Source: Streptomyces agglomeratus
GTDB lineage: Bacteria; Actinomycetota; Actinomycetes; Streptomycetales; Streptomycetaceae
NCBI RefSeq assembly: GCF_001746415.1
Contig: NZ_MEHJ01000001.1
Location: 4,540,501-4,604,500, forward strand
Direction of reading: 5' to 3'
Length of the DNA: 64,000 bases
Shown: one piece after another, positions 54,611 through 63,630 of the stretch
How positions within the stretch are numbered: the stretch's first letter is position 1
How the letters are laid out: every line of letters starts with the position of its first letter
Notes under the pieces: model-generated
The model's input: only the letters and a program-made list of their open reading frames with translations
Database searches by the model: none
What the model was told of the DNA's origin: nothing
Position numbers and translations under genes: made by a program

Positions 54611-54952
54611 GGGGCGGGGCGCGGGCCCCTTCTCGGGGCAGCCCGCGCCCCAGCCCCGCCACCGGGCACGGCGTGCCGCACGGGGAGGCGTGCCGCACGG
54701 AGGGGGCGGGCGCACCACAGTTCGGGTATTCGTGCCCGGCCTCTGTCTCGCCGTCGTCGGCTCATGCATAGTGGGTCCCTTGGCCACAGGGCCGACGACT
54801 TCTGAGGACGATCGACGGTCCGGACGCTTCGCGCTCGCGAGCCACGAGCCACGAGCCACGAGCCACGAGCCACGAGCCACGAGCCACGAGCTACGGGCAC
54901 GAGGCGCGATCTGCGATCCACGATCCATGAGCTCGGGTGCGAGAAGGTGCGC
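54611..54952. other. 342-bp intergenic region with 7-bp tandem repeat
   Basis: No gene with coding bias. It contains the GAGCCAC minisatellite (54839-54887) and the upstream region of the zinc-ribbon membrane protein. Confidence 0.75.
54839..54887. repeat. (GAGCCAC)7 tandem repeat
   Basis: Seven perfect 7-bp copies, followed by degenerate GAGCTAC and GGGCACGAG. It ends 66 bp upstream of the start at 54953, in the leader or promoter of that gene. Slippage-prone and not coding on either strand as far as I can tell. Confidence 0.92.
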
Positions 54953-55939
54953 ATGGTGTGCGAACAGTGCGGTGGCGTACGCAGGGGTGCGCTCCCGGGC
55001 ATGGTCTGCCCCGGCTGCGGGGGCGACACGGGCGAAAGCCGCCTTGCGAGCGGGGCCTGGATCGCCCGGGAGACCGCGGCGGGACGCCTGTCGACGCTCT
55101 CCCGTCCGCGAAAGGCGCTGCTGGCGACGGCGGTTGTCCTCGCCCTGGCCGTCCTCGTCACGTCGGCCACGCTGCTGGCCGACGCGGACGGCGGCAGCGG
55201 CGGCGGTACGGGCGACCCCGTGGGCAACGCGGACGACCTCGCACGCGGCGTACCGACGCGGATCGGCCCGACCGGCCCGCCCGAGGCCCCGGCCGCACCG
55301 CCGCCCGGCGCGAGCCGGACGCCGGGACCGAGCAGCCCGGCCGCCACGTCCCGCCCCCCTGCGAAGACCCCACGCGTACCCAAGAACCCCAAGAATCCCA
55401 AGAACCCGCCGCCGCCCGCACGTCACCCGTCCTACACGGCGTGGGCGGGACCGGGCTGTTCGGCCGGCCACTACGAGGAGTTCGGCCGGTTCGAGAACGG
55501 TGACGCGGGCTGGTACACGGTCGACTCCGGCGGCTTCGACGGCGGTTCCTGCGACGGCCGGTTCAGTGCCGTCCCCATGTCGGGCGCCCCCGACAAGGAC
55601 CGCGGCAACACCGCGACCTGGTCCTGGCGGGTCGGTGACGGCTTCGAGGAGTGCGCGCTGGCGGTGTACGTACCGAAGAGCGCCCGCGACGTGGACGTCG
55701 CGGGCGACCCCACGTTCTACCGGCTGCTGGCCGACCCCGACGACAACGAGTCGTCGTACGCTGCCTTCGCGGTCCGCCAGACCGACCACCGGGGCGACCT
55801 GGTGTCCGTGGGGAGCCACGAGGTCAGGGGAGACACCTTCGCGGTCCAGATGATCGACCGGGGCCGCGACTGGGGGGACGACGACCGGGTCGGCGCCCAC
55901 CACGCGGCGGCCCAGATGAAGATCACCTGCCGCGCGTGA
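54953..55939 (+). CDS. Zinc-ribbon membrane protein with extracytoplasmic cysteine-containing domain
   Basis: 328 residues from ATG 54953, GAAGG 5 bp upstream. N-terminal zinc ribbon C-x2-C...C-x2-C ('VCEQCGGVRRGALPGMVCPGCGG'), one membrane helix about 50-72 ('ALLATAVVLALAVLVTSATLLA'), a Pro/Gly/Thr linker to about 150 containing 'KNPKNPKNP', and a beta-rich outer domain with four cysteines ('GPGCSAGHYEEFGRFENGDAGWYTVDSGGFDGGSCDGRF ... EECALAVYVP ... KITCRA'). Topology: zinc ribbon inside, domain outside. Function unknown; co-directional with Trypco2-like gene, but 342 bp apart. Confidence 0.75.
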   Translation: MVCEQCGGVRRGALPGMVCPGCGGDTGESRLASGAWIARETAAGRLSTLSRPRKALLATAVVLALAVLVTSATLLADADGGSGGGTGDPVGNADDLARGVPTRIGPTGPPEAPAAPPPGASRTPGPSSPAATSRPPAKTPRVPKNPKNPKNPPPPARHPSYTAWAGPGCSAGHYEEFGRFENGDAGWYTVDSGGFDGGSCDGRFSAVPMSGAPDKDRGNTATWSWRVGDGFEECALAVYVPKSARDVDVAGDPTFYRLLADPDDNESSYAAFAVRQTDHRGDLVSVGSHEVRGDTFAVQMIDRGRDWGDDDRVGAHHAAAQMKITCRA

Positions 55940-56025
55940 CGGCGATCCGCCGGCCGCGCGCACGTACGGCGATCCGCCGGCCGCACGCACGCACAGCGCC
56001 CGGCCGGCGGGCGACGAAGTCTCTC

Positions 56026-57528
56026 CTACTGGTCGCCCGACCGGGAGATGGTCGACGTCGCACGGGAGTTGTGCAGGCCGCCGCCGAACTGCGGGAGGCC
56101 CGCCCAGAAGCCGAGGGCATCGGCGGCGCCGGTGTGGAACGCGCCTTCGACGACGACCTTCCTGCCGTCGGAGGGCAGTGTGGTGACCATGCCCTGGCCC
56201 GCGTTGGCGTACCGGGAGCCAATGGTCAGGTCGGCCTTCGCGTCCCCGTTGAGGTCGGACAGCAGTACGTCGCCGCCGAAGCGGGCGCCCAGCTGGTGGA
56301 CGCCGGGCATGTCCGGGAGCAGGTGGTGCAGGTTCTGGACGGCGGAGGTGTCGATCCCCTTCGCCGTGCCGCGCAGCACGACGACCGTGCCGACGTCACG
56401 GAACGTCGAGTGGGTGAGGGCGAAGCTCTCGCGCGGCGTGCCGATGGCGAGGTCCTTCCTGCCGTCACCGTCGATGTCACCGACCGAGACGGCGTCGCCG
56501 AACCGCTCCAGGCTCTCGGGCTCGCCGGGGATGGCGCCGGTCGCCTGGTCGATGGTCTGGGTGCGTCCCGAAGGGCCGTTCGGTGACCCGTAGTTGATGA
56601 TCACCTTGCCGGCGGCCCGGCCCTTGGGTCCGGCGGCGGCCCACCAGACACCGGTGACGAGGTCGCCGTAACCGTCACCGTCGAGGTCACCGATCGCGCC
56701 GCTGATGCCACCGGGCAGCAGCTTGGCGCTGGACGCCTTGAGACCGCCCTCGGCGCCGGGCAGGTAGTAGTTGACGTTGTGGTGCTTGCCGCCCGAGACA
56801 TTGCGGCTCTGGCCGTCGACGACGAGGTCGGTACGGCCGTCCTTGTCGACCTTGCCGGCGGTGAGATTGAGAATTCCGGCCTTGATGCCGCTGTGGATCG
56901 GCATGGCGACGGACGACTTCCGGCCCGGCGTGCCGTCCTCGGCGATGCCGTGCGAGAAGATCCGCAGGGTGGCCGAGGCGGAGCCGACGGCCAGGTCGGT
57001 CCTGCCGTCGCCGTCGAAGTCGCCGGCGGCGAGCGACGCACCGAACCGGCCCTCGTCGACGGGCGCCGGGTTCGGCACGTTCACCCCGCCGGACAGGCCC
57101 TGCGGGGAGCCCCAGATGATCTGGACGAGGCCGGAATTGACCGCGGCGCCGGTGTCCTCCTTCGGCGTACCGACCGCGAGGTCCGTGTACCCGTCGGCGT
57201 TGAAGTCGCCCGGCGCGGTGGCCGCGCCGAACAGGTCGGTGGCCTCGCCGGAGCCGGTCACGCCCGGGGTGTCCTGGCTGATGAGCGTGCGTCCGGTGAG
57301 GGAGGGGCCGGTGGCGGAGCCGTAGAACGCGACGACGGCGCCGGCGCCGTTGCCCGCGCTCCCGGCCCCGGGCGCGGAGACCACGACGTCGCTGAAGCCG
57401 TCCCCGTTGAAGTCGTTCTCCACCTTGGGCGCGGCAGCCCCCGCCGTTCCGGCGGCCACGCCCAGCAGCCCGCCGGTCAGCGCAGCGGCGGTCGCGACGG
57501 CCAGGGCAGTTCTGAAACGCTTGTGCAC
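56026..57528 (-). CDS. Secreted FG-GAP/integrin-alpha-like beta-propeller protein
   Basis: 500 residues from GTG 57528 with GGAG upstream. Signal peptide 'KRFRTALAVATAAALTGGLLGVAAGTAGAAA'. Seven FG-GAP blades carry Ca-binding loops of the D/N-x-D/N-G-x-x-D type: NGDGFSD, NADGYTD, DGDGRTD, DKDGRTD, DGDGYGD, DGDGRKD and the diverged NGDAKAD. Each loop is followed by 'FG.A...GD.N.DGY.DL.VG'-type strands. Ca-stabilised extracellular propeller, probably a binding protein rather than an enzyme. The 29-bp tandem repeat lies 77 bp upstream of its start. Confidence 0.93.
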   Translation of the reverse strand: MHKRFRTALAVATAAALTGGLLGVAAGTAGAAAPKVENDFNGDGFSDVVVSAPGAGSAGNGAGAVVAFYGSATGPSLTGRTLISQDTPGVTGSGEATDLFGAATAPGDFNADGYTDLAVGTPKEDTGAAVNSGLVQIIWGSPQGLSGGVNVPNPAPVDEGRFGASLAAGDFDGDGRTDLAVGSASATLRIFSHGIAEDGTPGRKSSVAMPIHSGIKAGILNLTAGKVDKDGRTDLVVDGQSRNVSGGKHHNVNYYLPGAEGGLKASSAKLLPGGISGAIGDLDGDGYGDLVTGVWWAAAGPKGRAAGKVIINYGSPNGPSGRTQTIDQATGAIPGEPESLERFGDAVSVGDIDGDGRKDLAIGTPRESFALTHSTFRDVGTVVVLRGTAKGIDTSAVQNLHHLLPDMPGVHQLGARFGGDVLLSDLNGDAKADLTIGSRYANAGQGMVTTLPSDGRKVVVEGAFHTGAADALGFWAGLPQFGGGLHNSRATSTISRSGDQ

Positions 57529-57604
57529 AGTGAGTTCTCCAGGTGCGGTGCGTAAGGACGCGGTGATCACAGAGGAGACCCGCAAACGTGTACGAAGGTT
57601 GTGC

Positions 57605-57691
57605 AACATCGAGTCCGGTCCGGTCCGACTCGTAACGTCGAGGCCGGTCCGGTCCGACTCGTAACGTCGAGTCCGGTCCGGTCCGACTACC
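57605..57691. repeat. 29-bp x 3 direct tandem repeat
   Basis: Copies at 57605-57633, 57634-57662 and 57663-57691 differ from each other at one to four positions. Each contains GGTCCGGTCCGACT. The array lies in the 272-bp gap between the divergent FG-GAP (start 57528) and Cys-rich (start 57801) genes. Confidence 0.92.
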
Positions 57692-57800
57692 GCGGCAGCC
57701 GACGTCCGTGGCGAGCAGCCCAGAGCGCGGCCGGGCCGGACAGCTCCCAGCCGTCGGGAAAGCCGTGGAACCGCTCCTCCGACCGCTCTAGGCTGACGGC

Positions 57801-58142
57801 ATGTTCGGCCACGCGAGGACTTCCTACGTCTGCCTGCCCTGCCGGGCCTCGTACAAGCAGGCGTACCCGGCGCGGTCCGGTGATCACGAGCGCCGCTGTC
57901 CCGGCTGCGCGGAGCCGCTGATCCATGTGGGTTCTGCCTTCGCCCCGCCGTCCAAGCGGGACCGCGAGGGCTGGCGGGTCCTGTCCGTACTCCTGAACGC
58001 CGGAATCCGCTTCCACAAGAGCTGCTGCGGCGGCCCCGGCTACCGGCCGCGCACGCTGCGGGAAGTGAAGGAGCGCATGGCGTACGCGCAGGCCACGGGG
58101 GAGCCGGTCGCCAGAGCGCTCGTACGCAGAACACTCCCCTAG
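57801..58142 (+). CDS. Small cysteine-rich zinc-binding-like protein
   Basis: 113 residues. 'TSYVCLPCRASYKQAYPARSGDHERRCPGCAEPLIHVG' carries two C-x2-C knuckles, the second being 'CPGC', spaced as in a zinc ribbon; 'NAGIRFHKSCCGGPGYRPRTLREVKERMAYAQ' follows with a further Cys-Cys pair. Homologues in streptomycetes are often mislabelled as deoxyxylulose-phosphate synthase; nothing supports that activity. Lone gene; function unknown, possibly nucleic-acid or metal binding. Start is ATG 57801. Confidence 0.75.
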   Translation: MFGHARTSYVCLPCRASYKQAYPARSGDHERRCPGCAEPLIHVGSAFAPPSKRDREGWRVLSVLLNAGIRFHKSCCGGPGYRPRTLREVKERMAYAQATGEPVARALVRRTLP

Positions 58143-58186
58143 CCGGCGCGGACCGAAGGACCGGCCTCGCACAAGGCGGTCGCTTC

Positions 58187-59281
58187 TCAGACCTCGGCCG
58201 GGATGTGCCACAGCGGGGACTGGTACTGCTCCGGGCGGATGCCGAGAAGCAGGGCCTGGAGGTCCGGGCGCTGGGTGCCGTTGAGGCCGAGGGCCTCGGT
58301 GAGCCTGCCGAAGGTCGCGTGGGTGATGCCCCGGCTGCGGGCCTCGGCCTCGAAGCGGTCGAGCCGGCGGAGCGTGGACTCCGGGGCGAGCCTGTGGTCC
58401 GGCCGGGAGCCGAGCCGCATAGCCTTGTCGCGCTCGTCGTCGATCTCCGAGAACCCGCAGATCTCGCGGCTGTACTGTTCGGCCTCTTCCAGGCTTACGG
58501 TCGCGAGGACGGCTCGGGCGAGCCGATTGCGGTTGAGCGCGTCGTCCAGTCCGGCTTCGTGGATCGTGGGGCTGTCCCCGGTGAGCGGGACGGGCCGGCC
58601 GGCGCCCACGACCTCACACAGCCCGCGTACCCCTCGGGCTGTGCCCGCGAGCATCGCCGCCGCCTCGGACGGGTGCCACTCCAGGACCCGTCCGGCCGGC
58701 TCGACATGCTCGGCCGTGAGGGTGAGGACCGCCGGGCCCATGCGGTTACGCAGGACGTCGGCGGGAAGCTCGCCGTCGAGGCCGGGGCCTGCGACGAGCA
58801 GCCGTACGGGGGTGTTGACCCGGCAGCAGGCGGCGAGCGTCAGGGCGTCGGCCAGCGGGCTGACGAGAGTCGGCTCGTCGCCCCGGGCGAGGATGTCACC
58901 GCCGACGTCCAGGAGGTCGATCGATTCGAGAGCCAGGTGCTCGGTGAGTTCTTCGAGCTGGCGGGCGATGCCCTCGGCCCCGTGGTGAGGGTCGATGAGG
59001 GCGAAGGTGTGGGGCAGTTCGGCAGCCAGCCTGGGCAGGGTCGACCCTGCGGGTGCCACCGCCTCGGCGCCGGCCGGCACGGCCCGCACGCTTCTGGTGA
59101 TCGGACGGAGCCCGGTGAAATTGCCCGGCCCCCGTGGACCGGGCACGCGGTCGATCAGGAGGCGGTCCCAGGCGTACGTGAGAACCAGGGCCGGGCTCTG
59201 TCCGGCGTACAGGGCCGCGTCGAGCATCACGGCGGCGACAGCGTCGCCCCCGCCACCGGCTGCCACGATCAATCGCGTCAC
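58187..59281 (-). CDS. DUF1152 family protein
   Basis: 364 residues. N-terminus 'TRLIVAAGGGGDAVAAVMLDAALYAGQSPALVLTYAWDRLLIDRVPGPRGPGNFTGL' with the glycine-rich 'GGGGDA' characteristic of DUF1152. The middle 'LIDPHHGAEGIARQLEELTEHLALESIDLLDVGGDILARGDEPTLVSPLADALTLAAC' looks like a Rossmann-like hydrolase/ligase core. No reaction is known; the acidic 'DVGGDILARG' is conserved in the family as I recall. Monocistronic, convergent with the Cys-rich gene (44 bp). Confidence 0.85.
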   Translation of the reverse strand: MTRLIVAAGGGGDAVAAVMLDAALYAGQSPALVLTYAWDRLLIDRVPGPRGPGNFTGLRPITRSVRAVPAGAEAVAPAGSTLPRLAAELPHTFALIDPHHGAEGIARQLEELTEHLALESIDLLDVGGDILARGDEPTLVSPLADALTLAACCRVNTPVRLLVAGPGLDGELPADVLRNRMGPAVLTLTAEHVEPAGRVLEWHPSEAAAMLAGTARGVRGLCEVVGAGRPVPLTGDSPTIHEAGLDDALNRNRLARAVLATVSLEEAEQYSREICGFSEIDDERDKAMRLGSRPDHRLAPESTLRRLDRFEAEARSRGITHATFGRLTEALGLNGTQRPDLQALLLGIRPEQYQSPLWHIPAEV

Positions 59282-59384
59282 CCGCCTCAGCGTACGGCCT
59301 GTCGTGCCCGACGACCGGGATCGTTTGAGGTGGCCCCGCGCCTGGGCAGTCAGTCATGGAAGCCGTTTCAACGGGGGGTTGAAC

Positions 59385-59849
59385 GTGAATCAAGCCATCT
59401 CGGTCATCTCGCTTGCCATTTCCACTGCCGCGCTCGTCATTATCGCGATTTCACTCAGCTATCAGTCTCGGCAGACGCGAATGTCCCAGGACGAGAACAT
59501 GAGGGCGCACCACAGAGAACTTGTACACATGTCGATGAACGACCCCTCCCTGCGGCCCTGCTGGGGCGAGGGGACACCTTCTGGATCAGAAGAGAGACAA
59601 AGACAGCTCCTGTTCTCGAATCTCATATTTTCCTGGTACTACTCGGCCTACATGACGAGGGATGTCAACGATGCGCAGCTCAAGGTAAATCTCGACACAT
59701 TCTTTCGTGGAGAGATCGGCAGGGCGTATTGGAGTGCGGCCCGGTCGGGGTGGGCGGACCTGACGAATGCCGTGGAGGCGAAGAGGAAGAAGAACTTCCT
59801 GGCCGTGGCCGACAGCTGTTACGAGTCTGCCGGGGCGCGGACGTCCTAG
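59385..59849 (+). CDS. DUF6082-like small membrane-anchored protein
   Basis: 154 residues from GTG 59385 ('NQAISVISLAISTAALVIIAISLSYQSRQTRMSQDE'), one N-terminal helix (about 5-24) then a cytoplasmic helical domain with 'HRELVHMSMNDPSLRPCWG' and 'FSNLIFSWYYSAYM', the DUF6082 pattern. Codon use is visibly less GC-biased than its neighbours (AAT, ATT, TCA codons), a hint of recent transfer. DUF6082 genes often occur singly or as paralogues; no function known. It lies 345 bp upstream of a tRNA-Arg gene on the other strand. Confidence 0.8.
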   Translation: MNQAISVISLAISTAALVIIAISLSYQSRQTRMSQDENMRAHHRELVHMSMNDPSLRPCWGEGTPSGSEERQRQLLFSNLIFSWYYSAYMTRDVNDAQLKVNLDTFFRGEIGRAYWSAARSGWADLTNAVEAKRKKNFLAVADSCYESAGARTS

Positions 59850-60194
59850 GGACCCAGCCCTTGAGGGCCGACGGTCCAGCGGGGATGTGCTTGGCGCCGA
59901 AGCCTCACCCTCCGACTCGGCGCCGCACCCAGAACGTGGCCTCGGCCCCGGCGACGTCCGGGTGCCCGGCAGCGCGCTCGCCGTCGCGACGCTGCGACTG
60001 CGTCTGTCACAGACAGTCGCCCTGCTCATTGCCCCTGATTCCCGCCCCGACCGATGCCGGACACGCGGGGAGGGTGACCGTGCTCCGCCGGGACCACGGG
60101 CCGGACCGCTGTCTACGGACGCCAGATCACGAAAGAGCCCTCCCGTTGTATGAACGGAAGGGCCCTTGATTCCTCTGACCGGCTGACCGACCTG
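59850..60194. other. 345-bp non-coding region before tRNA-Arg
   Basis: No supported gene. It contains the tRNA terminator hairpin (60133-60167) and otherwise nothing recognisable. No direct repeat of the tRNA 3' end was found that would mark an integrated element. Confidence 0.6.
60133..60167 (-). terminator. Terminator hairpin downstream of tRNA-Arg
   Basis: Arms 60133-60147 and 60153-60167, 13 of 15 paired; read on the minus strand the hairpin is followed by TTTC. It begins 28 nt past the tRNA 3' end. Confidence 0.75.
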
Positions 60195-60267
60195 TGCCCC
60201 CGGCAGGATTCGAACCTGCGACACCCGCTTTAGGAGAGCGGTGCTCTATCCCCTGAGCTACGGAGGC
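60195..60267 (-). tRNA. tRNA-Arg (anticodon CCT)
   Basis: 73-nt cloverleaf on the minus strand. Acceptor GCCTCCG pairs with CGGGGGC (one G-U), discriminator A at 60195; D arm GCTC...GAGC; anticodon arm CCGCT-CTCCTAA-AGCGG gives CCT, reading the rare AGG codon; T arm GCAGG-TTCGAAT-CCTGC. No CCA encoded. Confidence 0.95.
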
Positions 60268-60561
60268 CAATGCGTGTGGCGCCCCGTGGAGGCACCGGTC
60301 CACAGGGTACCGGATGGGTGCTCGTGCGGGCGCAGCATTGGGGGCCGGGCAGCGTTCGTGGTCTTCCCGGTCGCCCGGCCGGTCCCGCCGGGCGGCCAGG
60401 AGGCCCTTACGCGGTGTCCGTCGCCGTGATGGACTCGCCTCCGCCCGCCCGGGTTTCGTACGCATCCCGAGGGGCGGGCCGCGCTGATCCGCGCGGCCGC
60501 ACAGACCGTGCGCCACTCCACTCCGAGGGCGTCGTCATGACTTCGAACCAGGGGGCCGGCA

Positions 60562-61896
60562 GTGCTCGAACTGCTCAAGGACCGGACGTACATACGCTAT
60601 TGGCTGGCCGTTGTCGCGTCCTTCCTCGGTGATGCCATCACCAAGATCACGCTGATCTACGTCGTGGCCACCGAGACCTCGGATCCGGTCCTGTACGTGT
60701 CCCTGGTGGTCATCGCCCAGCTCCTGCCCTCCGGCGTGCTGGGGGCCTTCGTGGGCCCGCTGGCCGACCGTTTTCCGGCCCGTGGGCTGATGGTCGGCTC
60801 CGACCTGGTCCGCGTCGCGCTCGTCCTGGCCATGATTCCGGTCCGCGATTCGCCGCTGCTGCTGCTCGTACTGATCCTGCTCACCGGCATCGCCAAGGCG
60901 TTCTTCGAGACGGCCCGGATCACCGCGATCCCGTTGATCGTCCGGGGGCACAGCATCCCGACGGCGGTGGCTCTGTTCCAGTCCTCCAACCACACGCTGA
61001 ACCTCGTGGGCCCCGCCCTGGGCGGTCTGCTCCTCGCGTTCGGCAGCGTCTCCGCCGTCTTCGTCATCGACGCGGCCACCTTCGTGATCTCCGCGGTGCT
61101 GCTGGGCAGCATGGCCGTACTGCGTGAGGTGCCGGTCCCCGGCCCGGACAGCGGCCGGGAGTCGTACTGGAAGTCGCTGGGCACCGGCATCTCCGGGGTG
61201 CTGGCCGTCCCCTCGCTGCGCTTCCTCGCGGTCGTCCTCGTACCGGTGATGCTGGTCCTCGGCCTGTTCACCACCAACCTCAACTCCCAGCTCCTCGGCG
61301 TCTTCGACCTGTCCGCCTTCAACTTCGGCCTGGCACAGGCGGCGTTCGGCGCGGGCTGCGTGATCGGGGCCCTGACCGGCCCGCCGCTGGTACGCCGGTT
61401 CTCCGACCGGCGGCTGCTCATCGGCTCCATCGTGCTGTTCGGGGTGTCCCTGCTGCTCCTCGCCCCGACCGGCCGGCTGCGGGACACCCTCGGGGTGGGC
61501 GTCGTACTGGCCTGGTGCCTGGTGGCGGGCGTCGGCTCCGGTCTCTTCCAGGTCCCGGTGGCGAACACGCTGATCAGCGACCTGCCCGAGGCGTTGCGCG
61601 GGCGCGGCGTCGGGCTGCTCAACGCCCTGATGGTCAACTTCACCATCATCGGGGTCGTCCTGGGCGGCCTTGCCGCCGACCTGCTGGGGATCACCGTCTC
61701 CATCGTCGTGGCCGGCGGGCTCCTGCTGCCGGCCGCGCTGGCGGTCGCCTGCCGGGGTGCAGGTCGGGGGCGTAGTGGAGTGCGTGCGGGGAGTGGGGCG
61801 CCTGTGGGGAGTGGAGAGGCCGGGCAGGGGGAAGCGCCCGGACGGGAGAAAGATGGTGGATGCACCGACCTTGACGCGGAGCGGCACCCGGCATAG
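60562..61896 (+). CDS. MFS transporter (drug/efflux-type)
   Basis: 444 residues from GTG 60562. About 12 hydrophobic segments; 'IAQLLPSGVLGAFVGPLADRFPARGLMVGSDLVR' is the loop-2/3 MFS signature (G-x3-D-R-x-x-x-R) and 'FNFGLAQAAFGAGCVIGALTGPPLVRRFSDRR' the symmetric one. MFS_3/enterobactin-exporter-like subgroup. The last 45 residues are Gly/Arg-rich and disordered. It exports an unknown small molecule. The stop lies 39 bp before the acyl-CoA synthetase, so the two may be co-transcribed. Confidence 0.9.
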   Translation: MLELLKDRTYIRYWLAVVASFLGDAITKITLIYVVATETSDPVLYVSLVVIAQLLPSGVLGAFVGPLADRFPARGLMVGSDLVRVALVLAMIPVRDSPLLLLVLILLTGIAKAFFETARITAIPLIVRGHSIPTAVALFQSSNHTLNLVGPALGGLLLAFGSVSAVFVIDAATFVISAVLLGSMAVLREVPVPGPDSGRESYWKSLGTGISGVLAVPSLRFLAVVLVPVMLVLGLFTTNLNSQLLGVFDLSAFNFGLAQAAFGAGCVIGALTGPPLVRRFSDRRLLIGSIVLFGVSLLLLAPTGRLRDTLGVGVVLAWCLVAGVGSGLFQVPVANTLISDLPEALRGRGVGLLNALMVNFTIIGVVLGGLAADLLGITVSIVVAGGLLLPAALAVACRGAGRGRSGVRAGSGAPVGSGEAGQGEAPGREKDGGCTDLDAERHPA

Positions 61897-61935
61897 CGTC
61901 CGGGGTGCTGAGCAAGCGCTTGGAGAGGTCCGTCC

Positions 61936-63630
61936 GTGCCGAACAATGATCCGCTGCGCGCCGCCGAAGCCGCGCTGACCGCCCTCGGGGCGCCCTTCGA
62001 GGTCGTGCGCGCGGAGGACGGCAGTCCGCTGTACGCCGGCGGGCCCCGGACGCTGCGCGAGTTCGTCGAGGCGACCTGGGCGTACGGCGACCGGCCCTTC
62101 CTGGTCGCGGAGAGCGGGACGTACACGTACGGCGAGTTCTTCGCCGCGGCCTGCGCGCTGGCCCGGCGGTTCACCGGGGAGTTCGGGCTCGTGCCCGGGG
62201 ACCGCGCCGGCATCGCCATGCGCAATCACCCCGAATGGCAAGTGGCCTTCTGGGCGACCCAGTTGGCCGGTCTCGTCGCCGTACCGCTCAACGCCTGGTG
62301 GACCGGGCCGGAACTGACGTACGCGCTCGACGACTGCGCGCCCCGCGTGCTGCTCGTCGACGGCGAGCGGCTGCCGCGCGTGGAGCCCTGGGCCCGGGGG
62401 CGGAAGGACCGCCCTCGGGTGATCGTGTTCCACGGCGACGCGGGGGAGTGGGGCGAGGAGTACGAGGCGTACGAGGGGATCCGGGCGGCCGACCCGCTGC
62501 TCGGGCCGCCCGACGTGGACGTGCGCCTCGAGGACGACGCCACGATCATCTACACCTCAGGCACCACGGGCCGGCCCAAGGGCGCCGTGGCCACCCACCT
62601 CGCCCAGGCGGGCGCCGCCACGCACCCGCGCTTCCACGCCGCGCTCTCCGCACTCGGGCGCGGGCAGATTCCGGGGCAGGGGCCGGCCCCGGTGTCGCTC
62701 ATGACGTTCCCGTTCTTCCACGTCGCGGCCTTCACCGCGCTGTACTCCGTCATGGCGGCCGGCGGCACCCTCGTCCTCATGCGCAAGTGGGACGCAGGGC
62801 GGGCGCTGGAGCTGATCCGCGAGCACCGCGTCACGCACTACGCCGGCGTGCCGGCCACCGCCCTCCAGCTGCTGGACGCCGCCGAGGCCGCCGGGGACGG
62901 GCTGGAGAGCCTCACCATGCTCAACACCGGCGGGTCCGCCGCGCCCGCCGGCCTCGTCGGGCGGCTCACCGCCCGGTACGGCGGGCGCGTCGAGCCGCGC
63001 AACGGCTACGGGCTCACCGAGACCTGCGGCGGCGTCATGGCCAACTTCGGGGCGGCGTACCGCGCGTACCCCGGCAGCGTCGGCAGGCCCGCACCCGGCA
63101 CCGAGGTCCGCGTCGCCGGGCCCGGAGGCCAGGCCGTGGCCGAGGGCGAGGTCGGTGAGCTGTGGCTGCGCGGGCAGTCCCTCATCCGCGGGTACTGGAA
63201 CGACCCCGATGCCACCGCGCGGGCCTTCGCCGACGGCGGCTGGTTCATGACCGGTGACCTCGCGACCGTGCGCGACGGCCGCGTCAGCATCGTCGACCGG
63301 ATCACGGACATGATCGTCCGGGGCGGCGAGAACGTGTACTGCGTCGAGGTCGAGAGCGTGCTGCACGCCCACCCGGACGTGCTCGAAGCGGCCGTGCTCG
63401 GCGTCCCGCACCCGGTGCTGGGCGAGGAGGTCGCCGCCGTCGTTCGGATGCGGCCCGGCGCCACGGCCGGTGCGCCGGAGCTGCGCGCGCACGTCGGCGA
63501 GCGCCTCGCCGCGTTCAAGGTGCCCGCCCAGGTGTGCGTACGGGACGAACCGCTGCCCCGCAACGCCACCGGGAAGATCCTCAAGCGGGAGCTGCGCGCC
63601 ACCGCCGGGCCCTTCGTCAGCGGCGGGTGA
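61936..63630 (+). CDS. Class I adenylate-forming acyl-CoA synthetase
   Basis: 564 residues, GTG start. 'ATIIYTSGTTGRPKGAVATHLAQAG' (phosphate loop), 'RNGYGLTETCGGVMANFG', 'GWFMTGDLATVRDGRVSIVDRITDMIVRGGENVYCVEVE', catalytic Lys in 'NATGKILKREL'. Converts a fatty or aromatic acid to its CoA ester through acyl-AMP. Distinct from the FadD-like ligase at 9.4 kb and without a CTGAC operator, so not obviously part of that regulon. The C-terminal codons and stop (GTCAGCGGCGGGTGA) recur twice in the following 90 bp. Confidence 0.93.
   Translation: MPNNDPLRAAEAALTALGAPFEVVRAEDGSPLYAGGPRTLREFVEATWAYGDRPFLVAESGTYTYGEFFAAACALARRFTGEFGLVPGDRAGIAMRNHPEWQVAFWATQLAGLVAVPLNAWWTGPELTYALDDCAPRVLLVDGERLPRVEPWARGRKDRPRVIVFHGDAGEWGEEYEAYEGIRAADPLLGPPDVDVRLEDDATIIYTSGTTGRPKGAVATHLAQAGAATHPRFHAALSALGRGQIPGQGPAPVSLMTFPFFHVAAFTALYSVMAAGGTLVLMRKWDAGRALELIREHRVTHYAGVPATALQLLDAAEAAGDGLESLTMLNTGGSAAPAGLVGRLTARYGGRVEPRNGYGLTETCGGVMANFGAAYRAYPGSVGRPAPGTEVRVAGPGGQAVAEGEVGELWLRGQSLIRGYWNDPDATARAFADGGWFMTGDLATVRDGRVSIVDRITDMIVRGGENVYCVEVESVLHAHPDVLEAAVLGVPHPVLGEEVAAVVRMRPGATAGAPELRAHVGERLAAFKVPAQVCVRDEPLPRNATGKILKRELRATAGPFVSGG

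Noticed and set aside
54839..57691. CRISPR array from the direct repeats
   Set aside because: The 7-bp and 29-bp units are contiguous without spacers, and no cas genes are present.
57801..58142. Deoxyxylulose-5-phosphate synthase
   Set aside because: Common label for homologues, but the 113-residue Cys-rich protein has no thiamine-diphosphate motifs.
59385..60267. Integrated mobile element at the tRNA
   Set aside because: No integrase, repeat of the tRNA 3' end or replication gene visible.
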